Counted from the stretch's first letter, positions 23,484-34,307 are shown. The stretch: 64,000 nucleotides of DNA from Metellina segmentata (GCA_947359465.1 OX375876.1:122817444-122881443); one strand, 5' to 3'. A program made the numbers and translations. The notes: generated by a model not told the origin, from the sequence alone.

Positions 23484-23700
23484 AGTATGCCTTGGTTTTA
23501 AATAAAGTGAAAATTAATTTTGATGTCTCATTAAATAGGTAATACATGTAAAGCCGATAATTGCGTTTTACGTCTGTTGTTTAAAATTTTCTGTAGTTTT
23601 CAAAATTTGGACAAAATGCCTGCAGAACAATTGCAATTGTTAGGAGTTATGTTGCAGAACACTGAATATAATTCTGCACCTGGGTACAGCACGTAGGAAC
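23484..23700 (+). repeat. Dispersed repeat, copy 2 (partner 3708-3920)
   Basis: Same ordered blocks as 3708-3920: TATGCCTTGGTTTTA, AAGCCGATAATTG, CTGCAGAACAATTGCAAT and a GAATATAATT-containing end. Unassigned family. Confidence 0.7.
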
Positions 23701-25020
23701 AAGTGTCTTTATTTGAAAATATTCATCACTTCCCTTCAATGCAATAACCTGTCGTGTCCTAACACTGTTTATAAATGTTTGAAAGCCATTAGATGTCCTA
23801 TCCAGTGCCATATGGTCTACGACCGTTCTCACTAGAGTCCGAAAGGCATTTTACAACTTTGACGACGAGTTTTTAGACCCAGTCATCGTTTTTGTCGACT
23901 ACCTTTTCTAAATTTTTCCCCTTATTTTGAGCAAATTCCCTTCGATTAACCATCTATCCATCATTCAAATAATAAATACTGTAATGTATAGGTAAATCAT
24001 GTAATTATCTGTATATCGTAAATACTAAATGATGACCTCGTAGGAAGATGCTAACCTTATAGATGTCCTTACAGAGAATAGATGCAAATGCAACTTGTTA
24101 TCAAATTCTAGGTCCTAGATAATTACCCAAGGGAAATATTGCCCATAAAAGAAAATATACCCCAAAATGAATAGTCATAACTGTATCCAGTTAAGCAAAC
24201 AAAATATGTTTGGAAACTGCACCCAAGTAAAGAATTCGGGTGACAGGTGTTTGAATGCCATTGACATCTGACTCCTAATTTCGAATTCTGATTCTCACTG
24301 TATGTCACGTGACTATGCACATTGTAGAGAAAACCTCACTTTTATAACTTTAAGGGAAGTTCACAGGGTATACAAACTAAACAGTATTCACATTGGGATA
24401 TCTGTTCGCCAAATCAACTCATCTGTCCGTATTGCTCGATTCAAATCGCCCTTTTAAATTAGATATTGTGTAGATTACACCTATAGTGTACCCTGTGGTT
24501 GCAAACAAAGGGGTTAAGGCCTGTCAAGGAGTGGTTGAAATGCTTTATTAAAAGGTTTTCTTTAAAAAGTAATTTATTAAAGAAATAAAGAAACATAAAA
24601 TGAGTAAAATACAACGTGCAGGCATCTTGCAACAAAAGAAACAAAATTGCAATTTAAATACAGAAATCTTTTACATGACTAGGATAAAATCAATCCACCC
24701 AGTACGCCGTAACGGAGGCCACCCAGGCTCATTCACGTATTTGCCATAGATTGTTTGTTATTGATTACATTAATTATCCACTGTGATCGATTATCAGTGG
24801 ATGGTTTAACTAGGTGGACAAAACCTTAGACAAAACACGGGACCTAAGTTGTCTTACTTTTGAATCTGTAAAAATAACAAAATTTAACCGTGTCTGGTTA
24901 AAAATTTAATTAATGGTTTATTTGTAATGAAACATTTGACGTTTGGAAATATTTAAGGTTTCCGTCCTGGTGCCAATTGTGGCCGAATCCAATTGGTATG
25001 TCATTTAGAAACTGATTGTA
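23701..25020. other. No recognisable gene
   Basis: AT-rich intergenic sequence; ORFs 23647-23832, 24123-24320 and 24459-24644 (minus) lack known motifs. Confidence 0.45.
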
Positions 25021-25179
25021 CAGGGTGTCCATAAAAGAATGTCCCAGTTTCAATGGTATATTATAACAGTTTAACTTAGACTATTTACAGCAAATCTTAT
25101 ATCAAATTGAAGATAAACTCGCCAAGTTTTTCTTACAAATGGTGCACTTTAAGATATACAGCACACATCCAACCTAAAG

Positions 25180-25560
25180 TCCAATTATTTCTACACTTTG
25201 GTTAACAAGTCCGGAGCAATAGCATCTTCAATTCTGTGTCTCAACTCTTGCAAATAATTAGGTAGCGGCGGAACGTAGACAAGTAGATCTTTTATAAATC
25301 CCCAAAGAAAAAAAATCGCATGGCGTTATGTCAGGTGAACGTGGAGGCCAGCGAAAAAGATCTCTGTCGTCTCGATCAGATCCAACGGTCAAGTACTTCG
25401 ACGTTCAACCACTCTCGTACATAGAGATTCCAATGGGCAGGGGCTCCATCCTGTTGCCAAATACAGCTTACAGGTTCACCCTCTATTAATTGGGGAAAGA
25501 GCCTTTCTTTCAACATATCCAGATAAGTCACCCTTGTTACGGTAAGAATTGGATTTGAAG
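25180..25560 (-). pseudogene. Mariner/IS630-like transposase fragment (DDE domain)
   Basis: The minus strand encodes ERLFPQLIEGEPVSCIWQQD, then GAPAHWNLYVREWL and RWIRSRRQRSFSLAST, then a stop and RFFFFGDL. This corresponds to the central catalytic Asp block (WQQDGAPAH) and the Arg-Trp-Ile linker before the last catalytic residue in IS630/mariner-type transposases of arthropods. N- and C-terminal domains are missing, and a stop replaces the expected Pro-Asp-Leu-Thr region. Confidence 0.85.
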
Positions 25561-25601
25561 TTGGATGTGTGTCGTAAAACTAAAGGTGCACATATTGAAC
25601 A

Positions 25602-26254
25602 TCTATATATATAATTCTCTTACGTGGCACGCAAAAAAGACGTTATTTCTTATCGCGTTTTGGCAACATTGTACGATTATTTGTTTCCACGAAGCCTCGC
25701 GCTTGAATTGAATTTATAGCTTAATCGGATGAAATTTTATTGAAAAAAAAAGAATTTTAGTTGAGCTGTTGCAGTTAATAATAGAAATCAAAGAAAGCGG
25801 AGGATCTTTTCAGGGCCATTTAAAAAAAAAGTCCTTTTCAGGGCCAACAATTATAGTTCAACGAGACGCTTGCACAACAACTTTCGACAGCAAACTCAAT
25901 GAAAATGCGTGGGTGGCTCGAGTGCAGGGGTAAATATACACTCAAACAACATGCTGGGTATTCAATTTCCAAATCAGCCCTCACATTTCGAGTCAAAATT
26001 TTCTCAAAGTTTTCATTTGAATTCAGATTCTATCGGTACTGTATATATCTTTTCTGAAAAATAGCAAAAAAATTTAGATTTGAAAAATATTTTTTTTGGA
26101 ATATCATATTTTGTAAACAATCCCTTCTGCTAGGACACATGTCTTCTTTGATGCGAGCGAAGCGAGCATAGGTTCGCGCAGCGAACCAATGAGGATTGCG
26201 AAGAAATCCTCCGGGGGTTGGCGAGCGTTTGCGAGCAGGGGGCGGGCCCCCTAG
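25602..26254 (+). mobile_element. Non-autonomous Helitron
   Basis: Begins TCTATATATATAATTCTC and ends CTAG, with a GC hairpin (AGGGGGCGGGCCCCCT) directly at the 3' end. It is inserted between A (25601) and T (26255), the canonical Helitron rule. The boundaries are confirmed independently. The invaded inverted repeat, compared with its partner at 25108-25150, is restored by removing 25602-26254. Several further short hairpins (GGTTCGCGCAGCGAACC, GAGGATT...AATCCTC) precede the 3' end. No Rep/helicase coding remains. Confidence 0.93.
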
Positions 26255-26519
26255 TTTGTAAGAAAAACTAGGTGAGTTTATCTTCAATTTGATATATGAT
26301 TTGTTCTAAATAGTCTAAATTAAAATGTGACAACATACCATTGAAACAGGGACATTCTTTTATGGACACCCTGTATTTTAATTGTGTGGTGATATATCAG
26401 AGACAGAGGCAAAGGAACTCTCTTTTCTACAAGAGAGTTAGATGTTGACTTGGCATTCCCACCCACAAGCAAGTTACATCATCTAGAATAAACTACCATC
26501 ATCAATATATAATTAAACG

Positions 26520-26837
26520 GGTACAGCTTCAGTCTATGTTAATACAGGTGGCAACGGCCTTAACGCTTTTTTTGGCGCACACTTAAAGTGGCTAAGGAAA
26601 GAATGATTTCAAATGAACCAATGAAATCAAACGACATTTTTACGGATTTTGAAAGAACTTTCTAAGAAGAGTCAAAAGGAAAATTTAAACTTTCCGCTTG
26701 CAGAGGTTGCCATAAAAAACGCATTAACTGTAATACAGAGGGATTGCCAAAACCTGCCATAACTCGCTACTAGAAGTACGCCAAAACAAAGCGGCAAGGC
26801 CGTTGCCACCACTATAAGCGTAGACTGAAGCTGTAAC
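26520..26837. mobile_element. Foldback/TIR element, GTGGCAACGGCC family, copy 1
   Basis: Inverted ends of about 42 bp: GTACAGCTTCAGTCTATGTT and GGTGGCAACGGCCTT on the left, AAGGCCGTTGCCACCACTAT and AGACTGAAGCTGTAAC on the right. Length about 318 bp. No clear target duplication and no coding sequence, so the superfamily is unassigned. Confidence 0.82.
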
Positions 26838-26884
26838 AGCAAAAGTATAAGATGACTAATGCAATGAAGAGTTTAGTTATGAGG

Positions 26885-27903
26885 GTACAGATTCAGTCCA
26901 CGTTTATAGAGGTGGCAACGGCCATGGCGAGTTTTTTCGAGCACTTTTAGTAGCGAATTATGGCAGGTTAAGGCAATCCATCTGTATTTACAGTTATTGT
27001 AGTTTTCATGGCAACCTCGCAAACGGAAACTTTAAATTTTCATTTTGATTATTCTGGAAAGTTCTTTCAAAATCCGTTAAAGTCATTTGATTTCATGGGT
27101 TCGTTTGAAATTTTTTCTTTGCTTCCCTTGGTTATTTTGTCTTTAAAATATCCTTTAATTGCATTGGTCCTTTAAAAAAAATTTCTGTGATACCATTGGT
27201 TCATTTATTTGTATTTTTACAGTTGTGGAGTTTTTATTTCATTATAATATTTTTCACGAAATGTTTAAGAGTTTTTTTTTGCCATTTGGTGGAATTTTCG
27301 TTTTTAATTATTTTTCTCCGCAACATTTCTGACGTATCAGGTTGTATTACTTCTTGCTTTTTTTCTTTTGAAAATCTTTTTATTTTCAAAAAGCCTACTG
27401 TATTTAGTGTAATTAATAAGTTTCAGGGTATTCTTACCCAACATTCGCAGATTAGTTTTCTGCTGGTTCACAAATGTGTATTGAAATGTATTGAAGCTTA
27501 CTACTTTTTGCGAAAGTTTTTAAAAACATACTTTTCAAATCGTTCTCAAATGTGTTTTCAAGCTTTAATTTTCTGTTGTAAAAAAAAAAATATTTTTTTG
27601 AAGAAAAAGAGTTTGAAATAATTCTTTTCTTGGCGACTTTAGAAGTTCGCCAAAACAATCCCCAAGGCCGTTGCCACCACTCGTAAACGCAGAGTGTAGC
27701 TGTTCCAGTTTGTTTAGTGTTCGTTTTGTCTGGATAAAAGCAAAATATTTTCAAAACGTTTATAAATGTGTTTTCATGATTTAATTTTCCGTTGTAAAAA
27801 GACAAATATTTTTGAAATAATTCTTTTCTTGGCCGCTTTTGAAGTGCACCTAAACAAAATCGCCAAGGCCGTTGCCACCGCTATAAACGTAGACTGTAGC
27901 TGT
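26885..27903. mobile_element. Foldback/TIR element, GTGGCAACGGCC family, composite copy 2
   Basis: Left end GTACAGATTCAGTCCACGTT and GGTGGCAACGGCC. 26920-27110 is an inverted copy of the interior of the element at 26520-26837. Two right ends follow: CAAGGCCGTTGCCACCACTC at about 27662 and CCAAGGCCGTTGCCACCGCT at about 27868. Each is preceded by a related AT-rich block (27543-27650, 27757-27850: AATAATTCTTTTCTTGGC). This suggests a partial tandem duplication of the right end or a nested insertion. The long AT-rich ORF at 27187-27621 lies inside and has no known motif. Confidence 0.75.
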
Positions 27904-27959
27904 ACCAATATTGCTAATAACGATACATCTAATCATAAGGAATGCCGATTGAATTCCGA

Positions 27960-28104
27960 ATGATGAAGATATGGCTGCTTTTTGATGATGACGATATGAA
28001 GATCGAGTCAGTTTTTTAAATGACGAGATATCTCGTCATATATCAGGATCTGGTCGTTTTGATAATGACGATGTACCTCGTCTAAACAACCACATGGAGG
28101 GTTG
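27960..28104. repeat. Degenerate GACGAGATATCTCGTC repeat, locus 2
   Basis: Contains ATGACGAGATATCTCGTCAT (a perfect palindrome), then CAGGATCTGGTCGTTTTGAT and AATGACGATGTACCTCGTC. Same motif family as 14880-15075 and 62325-62470. Confidence 0.6.
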
Positions 28105-29082
28105 AGCACAATCACGTAAACTATGTAAAAATTGCAATCATCCCAATAGTATAAAAGAGAGAAAAACCAAATGACTATATAATTGCACTTGAGAAAAACA
28201 CAGTACTTACTAATTGCATATCTATAATCAGCTGACTTTTATCACTATTCTGATGGATGTAACGCAAATACTTTCTAGGGTAATTTAACACCCGACTGTC
28301 TGATAACACACGGCTTATTTCTGCCTCGACTGACTTAAATGCTAGTCCAAACTATCCGACAGAATAAACAAGCTATTAATCACACGCTATAATTGATCTC
28401 ATTAGCCAAAGAATCACGAGTTCTCGTGACCTTTGTACACAATTATGTACTCGTGAAGACATAGTTAAGGCACCAACATAACAAAGAGGAGAGGGTGTGT
28501 AGTAATCCAGACACTGGTAAAACAGCCCAATTTAAAGAGTTTGCTCTCTCTTGGACTTAAAAATTATTCTGTAGAGGAACCGTCTGGTATTGGGTCTTTC
28601 TTCTTTATTGCAATTAGTTTCCATCACTTAGTTTCGTGACTTAGTTCAATGGTTTCTCTTTGGACAAAGGCTGTGTTGTTCATAAAGGATTGCCTCTATT
28701 TTCAATACCCGTTGCACAATAAAAAGCTGAATTTAACAGATATCGTGTTTAAAATGTCTGTTGAGGTGTTGAGATCCATACACTTCAGGAGTGAATTTCA
28801 TTTGTTGAATGCGAAGATGGATTCCATTGCCAGTACCAGTTTCATCACGCTCCTTTTAAACGCAATTAAAATTCTGAGAACGCATCAGAATTATTTATCT
28901 AGTCGAAACCCATTTGGATTTCATTTGTCATTCCAGACACACTAGCTACAAAACAATTTTCACATAAAGATAACTTTATTTTCGGGGAACGTGTCTTCTA
29001 AGAGAATGCCAAGCGCTCTTAAGAAGAAAATATATTCGAAGATTATTCAGCGAAAGCTACTCGTACCTTCTAATGAATCAAT
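28105..29082. other. No recognisable gene
   Basis: ORF 28649-28945 (plus, 98 codons) has no known motif and no clear splice context. Confidence 0.4.
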
Positions 29083-29132
29083 AGCCCGCTATGTTTCTCC
29101 AGTATGACGTTAATTAAATACCTACCTACCTA
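29083..29132 (+). mobile_element. SINE 3' tail fragment
   Basis: CAATAGCCCGCTATGTTTCT, CCAGTATGACGTTAATTAA, ending in ACCTACCTACCT-type tail repeats. Confidence 0.75.
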
Positions 29133-29220
29133 AAATCTAATGTAATAGACGGAGCATGTGTGCCCGGCTTCATGTTATTTATCCCGCTCACTCGAGCTGA
29201 AGATCTGTCAGGTGGATGTG

Positions 29221-29441
29221 GGGGAAAGCATGAATCCTAAGTTATTGATTGGTTAAAGTGATCATCCATCGTGATCAAAAACGCTAGTTTGCGATTGTTG
29301 CTCAATCGATTCCGAAGCCCATGTGATTTACCCTTCAGAGACAACAGCGACTTCGCACACATCCTCTTATTTAATTAGAAGGCCAAGGATTTCTCCCGAT
29401 CGCTCAGTTTGAGTATCCGTCACTTGATATTCGGAGAAAGC
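29221..29441 (+). repeat. Dispersed repeat (AAAGCATGAATCCTAA family), copy 1 plus LINE target site
   Basis: 29221-29395 matches 48841-49020 (ATGAATCCTAA.TTATTGAT, CCCATGTGATTTAC, CAGCGACT) and more distantly 30130-30310. 29429-29441 (ATTCGGAGAAAGC) is the left target duplication of the LINE that follows. Confidence 0.75.
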
Positions 29442-30045
29442 TGTAGTATTACTGTCAGGGACTCACAGGCTGCCATTCAGTCCATCAGCTCTATTCAGGC
29501 TCCACTAACAAATGAGATTTCCCAGTGTCAAGAGCTGTTGATTTTCTGGAGGTCTCGGCATAAACGTGTTGTTTTGCAGTGGATCCCTGGTCATTGCAAT
29601 TTATAAGGTAACGATCAGGCAAATTTTCTTGCCAAAAAGGGTGCTATGTTGCACTGCATAAAATGAGAAACCTCTTTCCTCACTGCTAAATTTTTGCTCA
29701 AGCAATTTATGCAGTCGACCTACCACAGGATGAACTCATATTAAAAATGGGAGCTAAATATGGAAAAGACTGCTATTTGGGTGTTCCTGATCGACCAAGA
29801 CGGAAGGCAGTGGCTGCTTTTCGCCTATTCACCGGGCATGATTGCCTTGCTGCGCATCTGTGTCGCATTGGTGTTCTTAGTAAAGTTGCATGCCCCCTGT
29901 GTGACAGAAACGAGCCGATGGACAAACGTCACATGCGTGTCTGAGGAACTATCCATGGAGAAACTGATGCATCACGATACTGGGAAGCTAGAAGACTCTT
30001 GGGGTGATAGCCTTCGGCTATCCTTTGAACTTTATGATGTTTTGT
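29442..30045 (+). pseudogene. LINE ORF2 remnant: RNase H end and CPLC tail
   Basis: Order along the plus strand: SITVRDSQAAIQSI (the Asp-Ser-Gln-Ala-Ala-Ile strand of RNase H), VVLQWIPGHC (His region of the active site), GNDQANFLAKKGA (the usual Asp of Gly-Asn-x-x-Ala-Asp is Asn here). After stops comes AVAAFRLFTGHDCLAAHLCR followed by IGVLSKVACPLCDRNEPMD and a degenerate RYWEARRL-like end. These blocks are the usual C-terminal organisation of arthropod non-LTR polyproteins. Several stops and frameshifts make it a relic. Confidence 0.88.
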
Positions 30046-30129
30046 AGTTGTTCTCTTCTCTCCACGTTCTTTTTTGTATTGTTTTGTTTTCTTGTTCAAG
30101 TACCCCAGCCATTGGAAGTAAAAAAAAAA
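29442..30129 (+). mobile_element. 5'-truncated non-LTR retrotransposon (LINE) with target-site duplication
   Basis: 688-bp insertion ending in a short poly-A and flanked by the 13-bp direct repeat ATTCGGAGAAAGC (29429-29441, 30130-30142). It encodes the end of an RNase H domain and a cysteine-containing C-terminal segment (next entry). RNase H narrows it to RNase H-bearing clades (I/Jockey-related groups in the broad sense), but the clade is not resolved. Confidence 0.9.
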
Positions 30130-30310
30130 ATTCGGAGAAAGCACGAGTCCTAATATAGGAGTAATTAATGACTGGTTGGTGAAATTAGCGAGCGCGATTA
30201 GAAACACTCGTTAGCGCTTCTATAGCCAATCGGACCCAGTCAATTCCCAATACCAAATGACCAACACTTCGGTTGTCTTACAACAGCGACTCCACCCACC
30301 CATTTATTTC
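30130..30310 (+). repeat. Dispersed repeat (AAAGCATGAATCCTAA family), diverged copy 2
   Basis: Begins with the right LINE target duplication and continues GCACGAGTCCTAATATAGGA, CAGCGACTCCACCCACCC. Together with 29421-29441 it reconstitutes the pre-insertion sequence. Confidence 0.6.
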
Positions 30311-30521
30311 ATTGGAAGTTAGATGGAAAACTGAGAGTTTGAACCGTTGATATTAAGCAATATATTTCACTGCTTTTCGCTATTGCTTTTACGTAACCGC
30401 AGTTGCTGACTCAAATGTTTAAATATGTCAACATAAATTAAAAATCCATTACTTGTTCTTTTTAACTTGGCGTATAACCATTTTTGAAATTTAGATACCT
30501 TCCTCGTTTACCTGCTTATAA

Positions 30522-30963
30522 GGCCCGGTGCACACATCCGGATTTTCAACGTGCGATGCCACTGCAGCACCGTAGCCCAACTATGCACACATAACCGTGA
30601 AACGACGCAAATTCTCATTTCGCGCCATTTGCAATAAATATTCTATCGAAGTAAACGTGTTTATTTTGCTTACTTGGAGTAAAAAAGTATATTTTGAAAC
30701 ACAATAGACGTTACTGGATACAACCATTTATTAATTATATTTATATTATATTTGTTTATAAAAGCAAGGTACTTCAGAACGGAGACTCATGTGCGGCGAC
30801 TGTGGGGAACTGCGGTACAAATTGCACGCAAGTTGGACGTGAGTCGCACCAGCGGCGTTGGAGGCATGTGTGCACTGCTCCATTGGATCTAATGTATCCC
30901 AGACCGCACTTGCGTTGCGGCAGCGGCGCCGCACGTTGAAAAACCGGATCTGTGCACCGGGCC
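30522..30963 (-). mobile_element. PIF/Harbinger-type MITE, copy A
   Basis: 442 bp, ends GGCCCGGTGCACACATCCGG and CCGGATCTGTGCACCGGGCC, flanked by the 3-bp duplication TAA (30519-30521, 30964-30966). Inverted relative to the copies at 34308, 52520 and 62531. GC-rich subterminal regions flank an AT-rich centre containing GACGTTACTGGATACAACCA. No transposase coding; small ORFs here are artefacts of the terminal repeats. Confidence 0.93.
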
Positions 30964-31058
30964 TAAACATCGTGTTTCTGTACATAACTCGTTGGGTAGA
31001 TGTGTACAGCTTGTGGAGTATATATAGAACACCCATTCTATTTCAAATTAATAGGACC

Positions 31059-31142
31059 TTTCTCTTGGGGGATTGATCCCGGACTGTCGTCAATAGCCCG
31101 TTGTGTTGTTCCACAGTACGAATTTAATTAAAATACATATCT
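31059..31142 (+). mobile_element. SINE 3' tail fragment
   Basis: GGGGGATTGATCCCGGACTG, TCGTCAATAGCCCGTTGTGT, AATTTAATTAAAATACATAT, then ACCT-type tail repeats that serve as the target of the small element that follows. Confidence 0.8.
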
Positions 31143-31150
31143 ACCTATTA

Positions 31151-31302
31151 CAGGGCTCGAAATACCCGGGTGCACATGAAAATAAAATTGTGCACCTAAT
31201 TTTTTCCCGCTAGGTGCACCTGTGCACCTTATTTAAAAACTTAGGTGCACCTTGTGCACCTGTATTAAAAAATATATTTCGAATATAAAAAATATATTTC
31301 TG
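31151..31302. mobile_element. Possible 152-bp hAT-type mini-element
   Basis: Starts CAGGGCTCGAAATACCCGGG and ends ATTTCTG (CAG...CTG), flanked by an exact 8-bp direct repeat ACCTATTA (31143-31150, 31303-31310). It contains four copies of GTGCACCT or its complement. The terminal inverted similarity is weak (CAG plus a CGAAATAT-like block), so assignment rests mainly on the 8-bp duplication. Confidence 0.55.
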
Positions 31303-31662
31303 ACCTATTATAAATTAACGTTTAGAGTGTTCTTGTTCCTAAGGTGAGCGTTCTTTCGATCAGATTAGATTCTTAGATCAGAACTAGCAAAATACCCGAC
31401 CTTACTCGGTTTGAATTGGTTTACTCTAGATTGAAGATATAATCAAAATATATAATGAATTATGTTTTTTGTAGAATAAAAATTTATTTTAACATCTTTC
31501 GCCATCTTTATATTTTCTACAACTTACTTTGGACACAAATCCTACACATGCATATCCATTCATGTAATACATTTCACATACATCGCACAATTGCTGTATG
31601 ACAAAGCTACAAAATGACGAAAGGTGATACTAAGGTTACTACTATAAAAAAACGATTTATAG

Positions 31663-32480
31663 GAAGATTTGGAATTCCCTTTCTTAAGTTCTTTTCATGT
31701 TCAACTCAATTAATTAAAATTACGATTTACGGCGAATGCTCTCGCACTCATAGTCAACAAAACAATATTTTTTTACTTGCCTCCGGTATGCGACATTGTG
31801 AAATTTTGCAATCTTCTGTCATTATTACAACGAATTTTTTAATGTTGGAAAAAGTTCCAGTTTGGATTAATAAACATTATTATTCTTTCAATAACGGCAT
31901 TATTCTTCAAATAACGGCATTATTCTTTAAATAACGGCATTATTCTTTAAATACCGGCATTATTCTTTCAATAATGGCATAACTACACTTAAAATTTACT
32001 GATAATTTATAATGACTTACCTAACATTTTTAAGTCAAATACTTTGTGGTGCTGTTGCGTGTGATGAGAAGGAAAACACATTTATTAAAATAATAAATAT
32101 TTAAAACAGGAAACAGCGAAGTAAAACAAAATAAAAGATGTATGTTTGATGTCGCAAAAAATTGTTCTAAAGATATTAATTTGTGATTCAATTTTATCTC
32201 TTGATCTCGCATAGTTGCCACAACTTACAACTAAAAGTGTACAAAATTTAGAAAGGTGAAATTAATTCAGAGCGAAAGAACCAGAAAAAATATCACTGCT
32301 CGCGCGATCTTGTTCATTCTCGTTTCATTGAAAAATATCGTCTGTCCCAAATATTCGGAAATCGTTTTCATTGCGCAAAGAATAAAAATAAGACTCAAAA
32401 TAAATAAAGTATCAGAAATGAAATTCCATAAAAAAAAATTTTTTTTGAAGAATAATTACTTTTTTAGCAGTACTGGTAAA
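31663..32480 (+). repeat. Dispersed repeat, copy 1 (partner 49971-51620)
   Basis: Shares GAATTCCCTTTCTTAAGTTC, ACTCTCGCACTCATAGT-type and ATTAAAATAATAAATATTTA blocks in the same order with 49971-51620. No coding recognised; may be an old transposon body. Confidence 0.6.
31868..31980. repeat. 20-bp short tandem repeat
   Basis: About five copies of ATTATTCTTTAAATAACGGC with minor variants. Confidence 0.9.
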
Positions 32481-32689
32481 GCAATCGAAGTAATCGTAAT
32501 ATTCAATAGACATTCCAATTTTTCCAAAACAACCAAATTATGGTTGATTTAAGTATACTTACTCAGGTGTTTTGGCATGAAACTCAACTAAATATAACAA
32601 TAAAGAAATGTTTAATATTGCATTCACAAAAACTAATAGATAATGCATAAAATAAAATACAATGCAATCAAATATCTGGAATACAATTC

Positions 32690-33010
32690 ATGTGATGTCT
32701 ACATAAACACACAAACACAAAATCGAGCATAGAACAGAAAGACGGACAGACAGACTTTCGCAACCAATGCCACTCACTAAATGAAGATAAGTACTAACTG
32801 TATGCAAATTTTCGTGAAAATATCTTAAACCGCGTGGACGTGTATAGGGCACAACATACATACAGACAGATGGACTTACAGACAGACAGACACCAAACGA
32901 GAAAAAGGCGGATTCGGCATCAGAAGGGTCCAAAACGGATAGAAAACTTGAAATGGGTCGAAAATATTGAATGTACAAACAAACACTCCATTCTTATTTA
33001 TATAGATAAT
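32690..33010 (+). repeat. Dispersed repeat, possibly a retroelement 3' end
   Basis: GCAAATTTTCGTGAAAATAT, ACAGACAGACAGAC and TATTGAATGTAC...CTCCATTCTTATTTAT. Related sequence without the ACAG run occurs at 60010-60110 (AAAGTATTCAATGTACTAAT, CTCCGTTTTTATTTAT). It resembles 3' ends of RTE-like elements in layout, but this is an impression only. Confidence 0.4.
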
Positions 33011-33977
33011 AAACTCAGCTTTTTGTACAACGCTGCAACGATTAGCTGCGATTGCTAATGTTTTATCACGACTTAATTATAATTCAGCCTTGGTTCTAGT
33101 GACGAGCGTTTTCGGGAGGTAGAGTTACTCGAAAACATCTGGCAACGAAATTGATTTACATGTATCAGTTTTTGGCCTTCCACCTCTGGCTTTACTTGAT
33201 GTTATTTATGCTCAACTGCTCAAAAAGCATCTCAGGTTAGCAAGGAAATATAATTTATATAAACATAACAAACCAACAACTATAAGTAATTAAAATGTAA
33301 TGGTTTAACGTTATGGACTCCTGGAGTTTTAAAGAAACGACTTTTTGAACTGATAATTTAAATTTTAAATAAAAAGACACCAGCACCGCGCACGTGCAGA
33401 TTTGCACAAGATTTGTTGAAACGTGCGCACGTGCTTGAATTTGCCCAAGGATGTTGACTCAATTTATCCTTTTAAACTGACTGCCTCGTTGCAAAACATA
33501 GCTGTGTGGTGACCTTATATGGAGGTCTGTAGACTTGCAAACGGATCATTTGTTTACAACAATCACTGCCTCCGAAACTCTTTATAGGTGGCATTGGTGC
33601 AGTCATACCGACTTAATTTGTAGTAAGGTATAATTATTCAGGTTGAGTATATCTAGGGGGGGAGTGGCAATTTTAGGCTTGTTTTACATTCTGTGGCGTG
33701 TGTATGTTTGTCCGGTCGTCTGTTGTGTGTGATGTTCTATGCTCGTATTTCAATAAACTTATTTAGCCAAGGAAAGCTGTGTTATCTCTGCACTGGTAGT
33801 TGCAAAGCATGGGTAGTTGGATTGACAAAAAAACTTCTGTTAGTGTGCGGATTCGAAAATTCTCTTTCAGAAATGAATTTCACTTTTCTGCCACAAAGCT
33901 GGCCCTATTCTAATGGCTACAAAAACAAAATGTGGGTGGGCTCCTTATAACTGAACCCTCAGTAGCACATCTGCTAT
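33011..33977. other. No recognisable gene
   Basis: ORF 33693-33950 (plus) has no known motif. 33375-33435 has clustered GCACGTGC motifs. Confidence 0.4.
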
Positions 33978-34305
33978 AAGGTCCAATTCCTATAGCACGT
34001 CTAACGCATGCGGCTGACGTAATGCGTCTGACGCAGAGCACTGCTACAAAACGATGTTACGGGTACATTGGGGTCAATTACATCATTCCTGGACCGATTT
34101 TTACAGGTAATACATCACATTAAAGAAAACAAACTGTTCTTTAAAATGAGCTATAAAACATGAGAATCCGTTAAGTAATGAAAGTGCTGTAATTTGTTTC
34201 AGTTGCGACGATTTTACGGAACTGTTTCCCACAATGCGTCAGCTACGGAAGCGTAGACGCACTACGTCAGCGCTTGCGTCAGACGTGCTGTAGGAATTGC
34301 ACCTT
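33978..34305. mobile_element. MITE-like element with GC-rich inverted ends
   Basis: AAGGTCCAATTCCTATAGCA with CGTCTAACGCA on the left is inverted as CGTCAGACGTGCTGTAGGAA with TTGCACCTT on the right; length about 328 bp. The target duplication is unclear. The Harbinger-type MITE at 34308 is inserted directly at its right border. Confidence 0.75.
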
Positions 34306-34307
34306 TA

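Larger units (their letters stand above)
25021..26373 (-). mobile_element. Tc1/mariner (IS630-like) element with ~120-bp TIRs, split by a Helitron
   Basis: Starts CAGGGTGTCCATAAAAGAAT and ends with the inverse (ATTCTTTTATGGACACCCTG), flanked by TA on both sides (25019-25020, 26374-26375). The inverted repeats extend about 120 bp (25021-25147 against 26255-26373). Decayed transposase lies at 25180-25560. A 653-bp Helitron (25602-26254) interrupts the right inverted repeat; without it the element is about 700 bp, a deletion derivative. Confidence 0.92.

Noticed and set aside
27187..27621. 144-aa Phe/Leu-rich ORF as a membrane protein
   Set aside because: Extremely T-rich composition inside a transposable element; homopolymer-driven hydrophobicity and no conserved motif.
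30746..31036. 96-aa and 72-aa ORFs in the GC-rich part of 30.7-31.0 kb, similar to ORFs at 34.7 and 62.5 kb
   Set aside because: They recur only because they lie in the terminal parts of the Harbinger-type MITEs, in either orientation.
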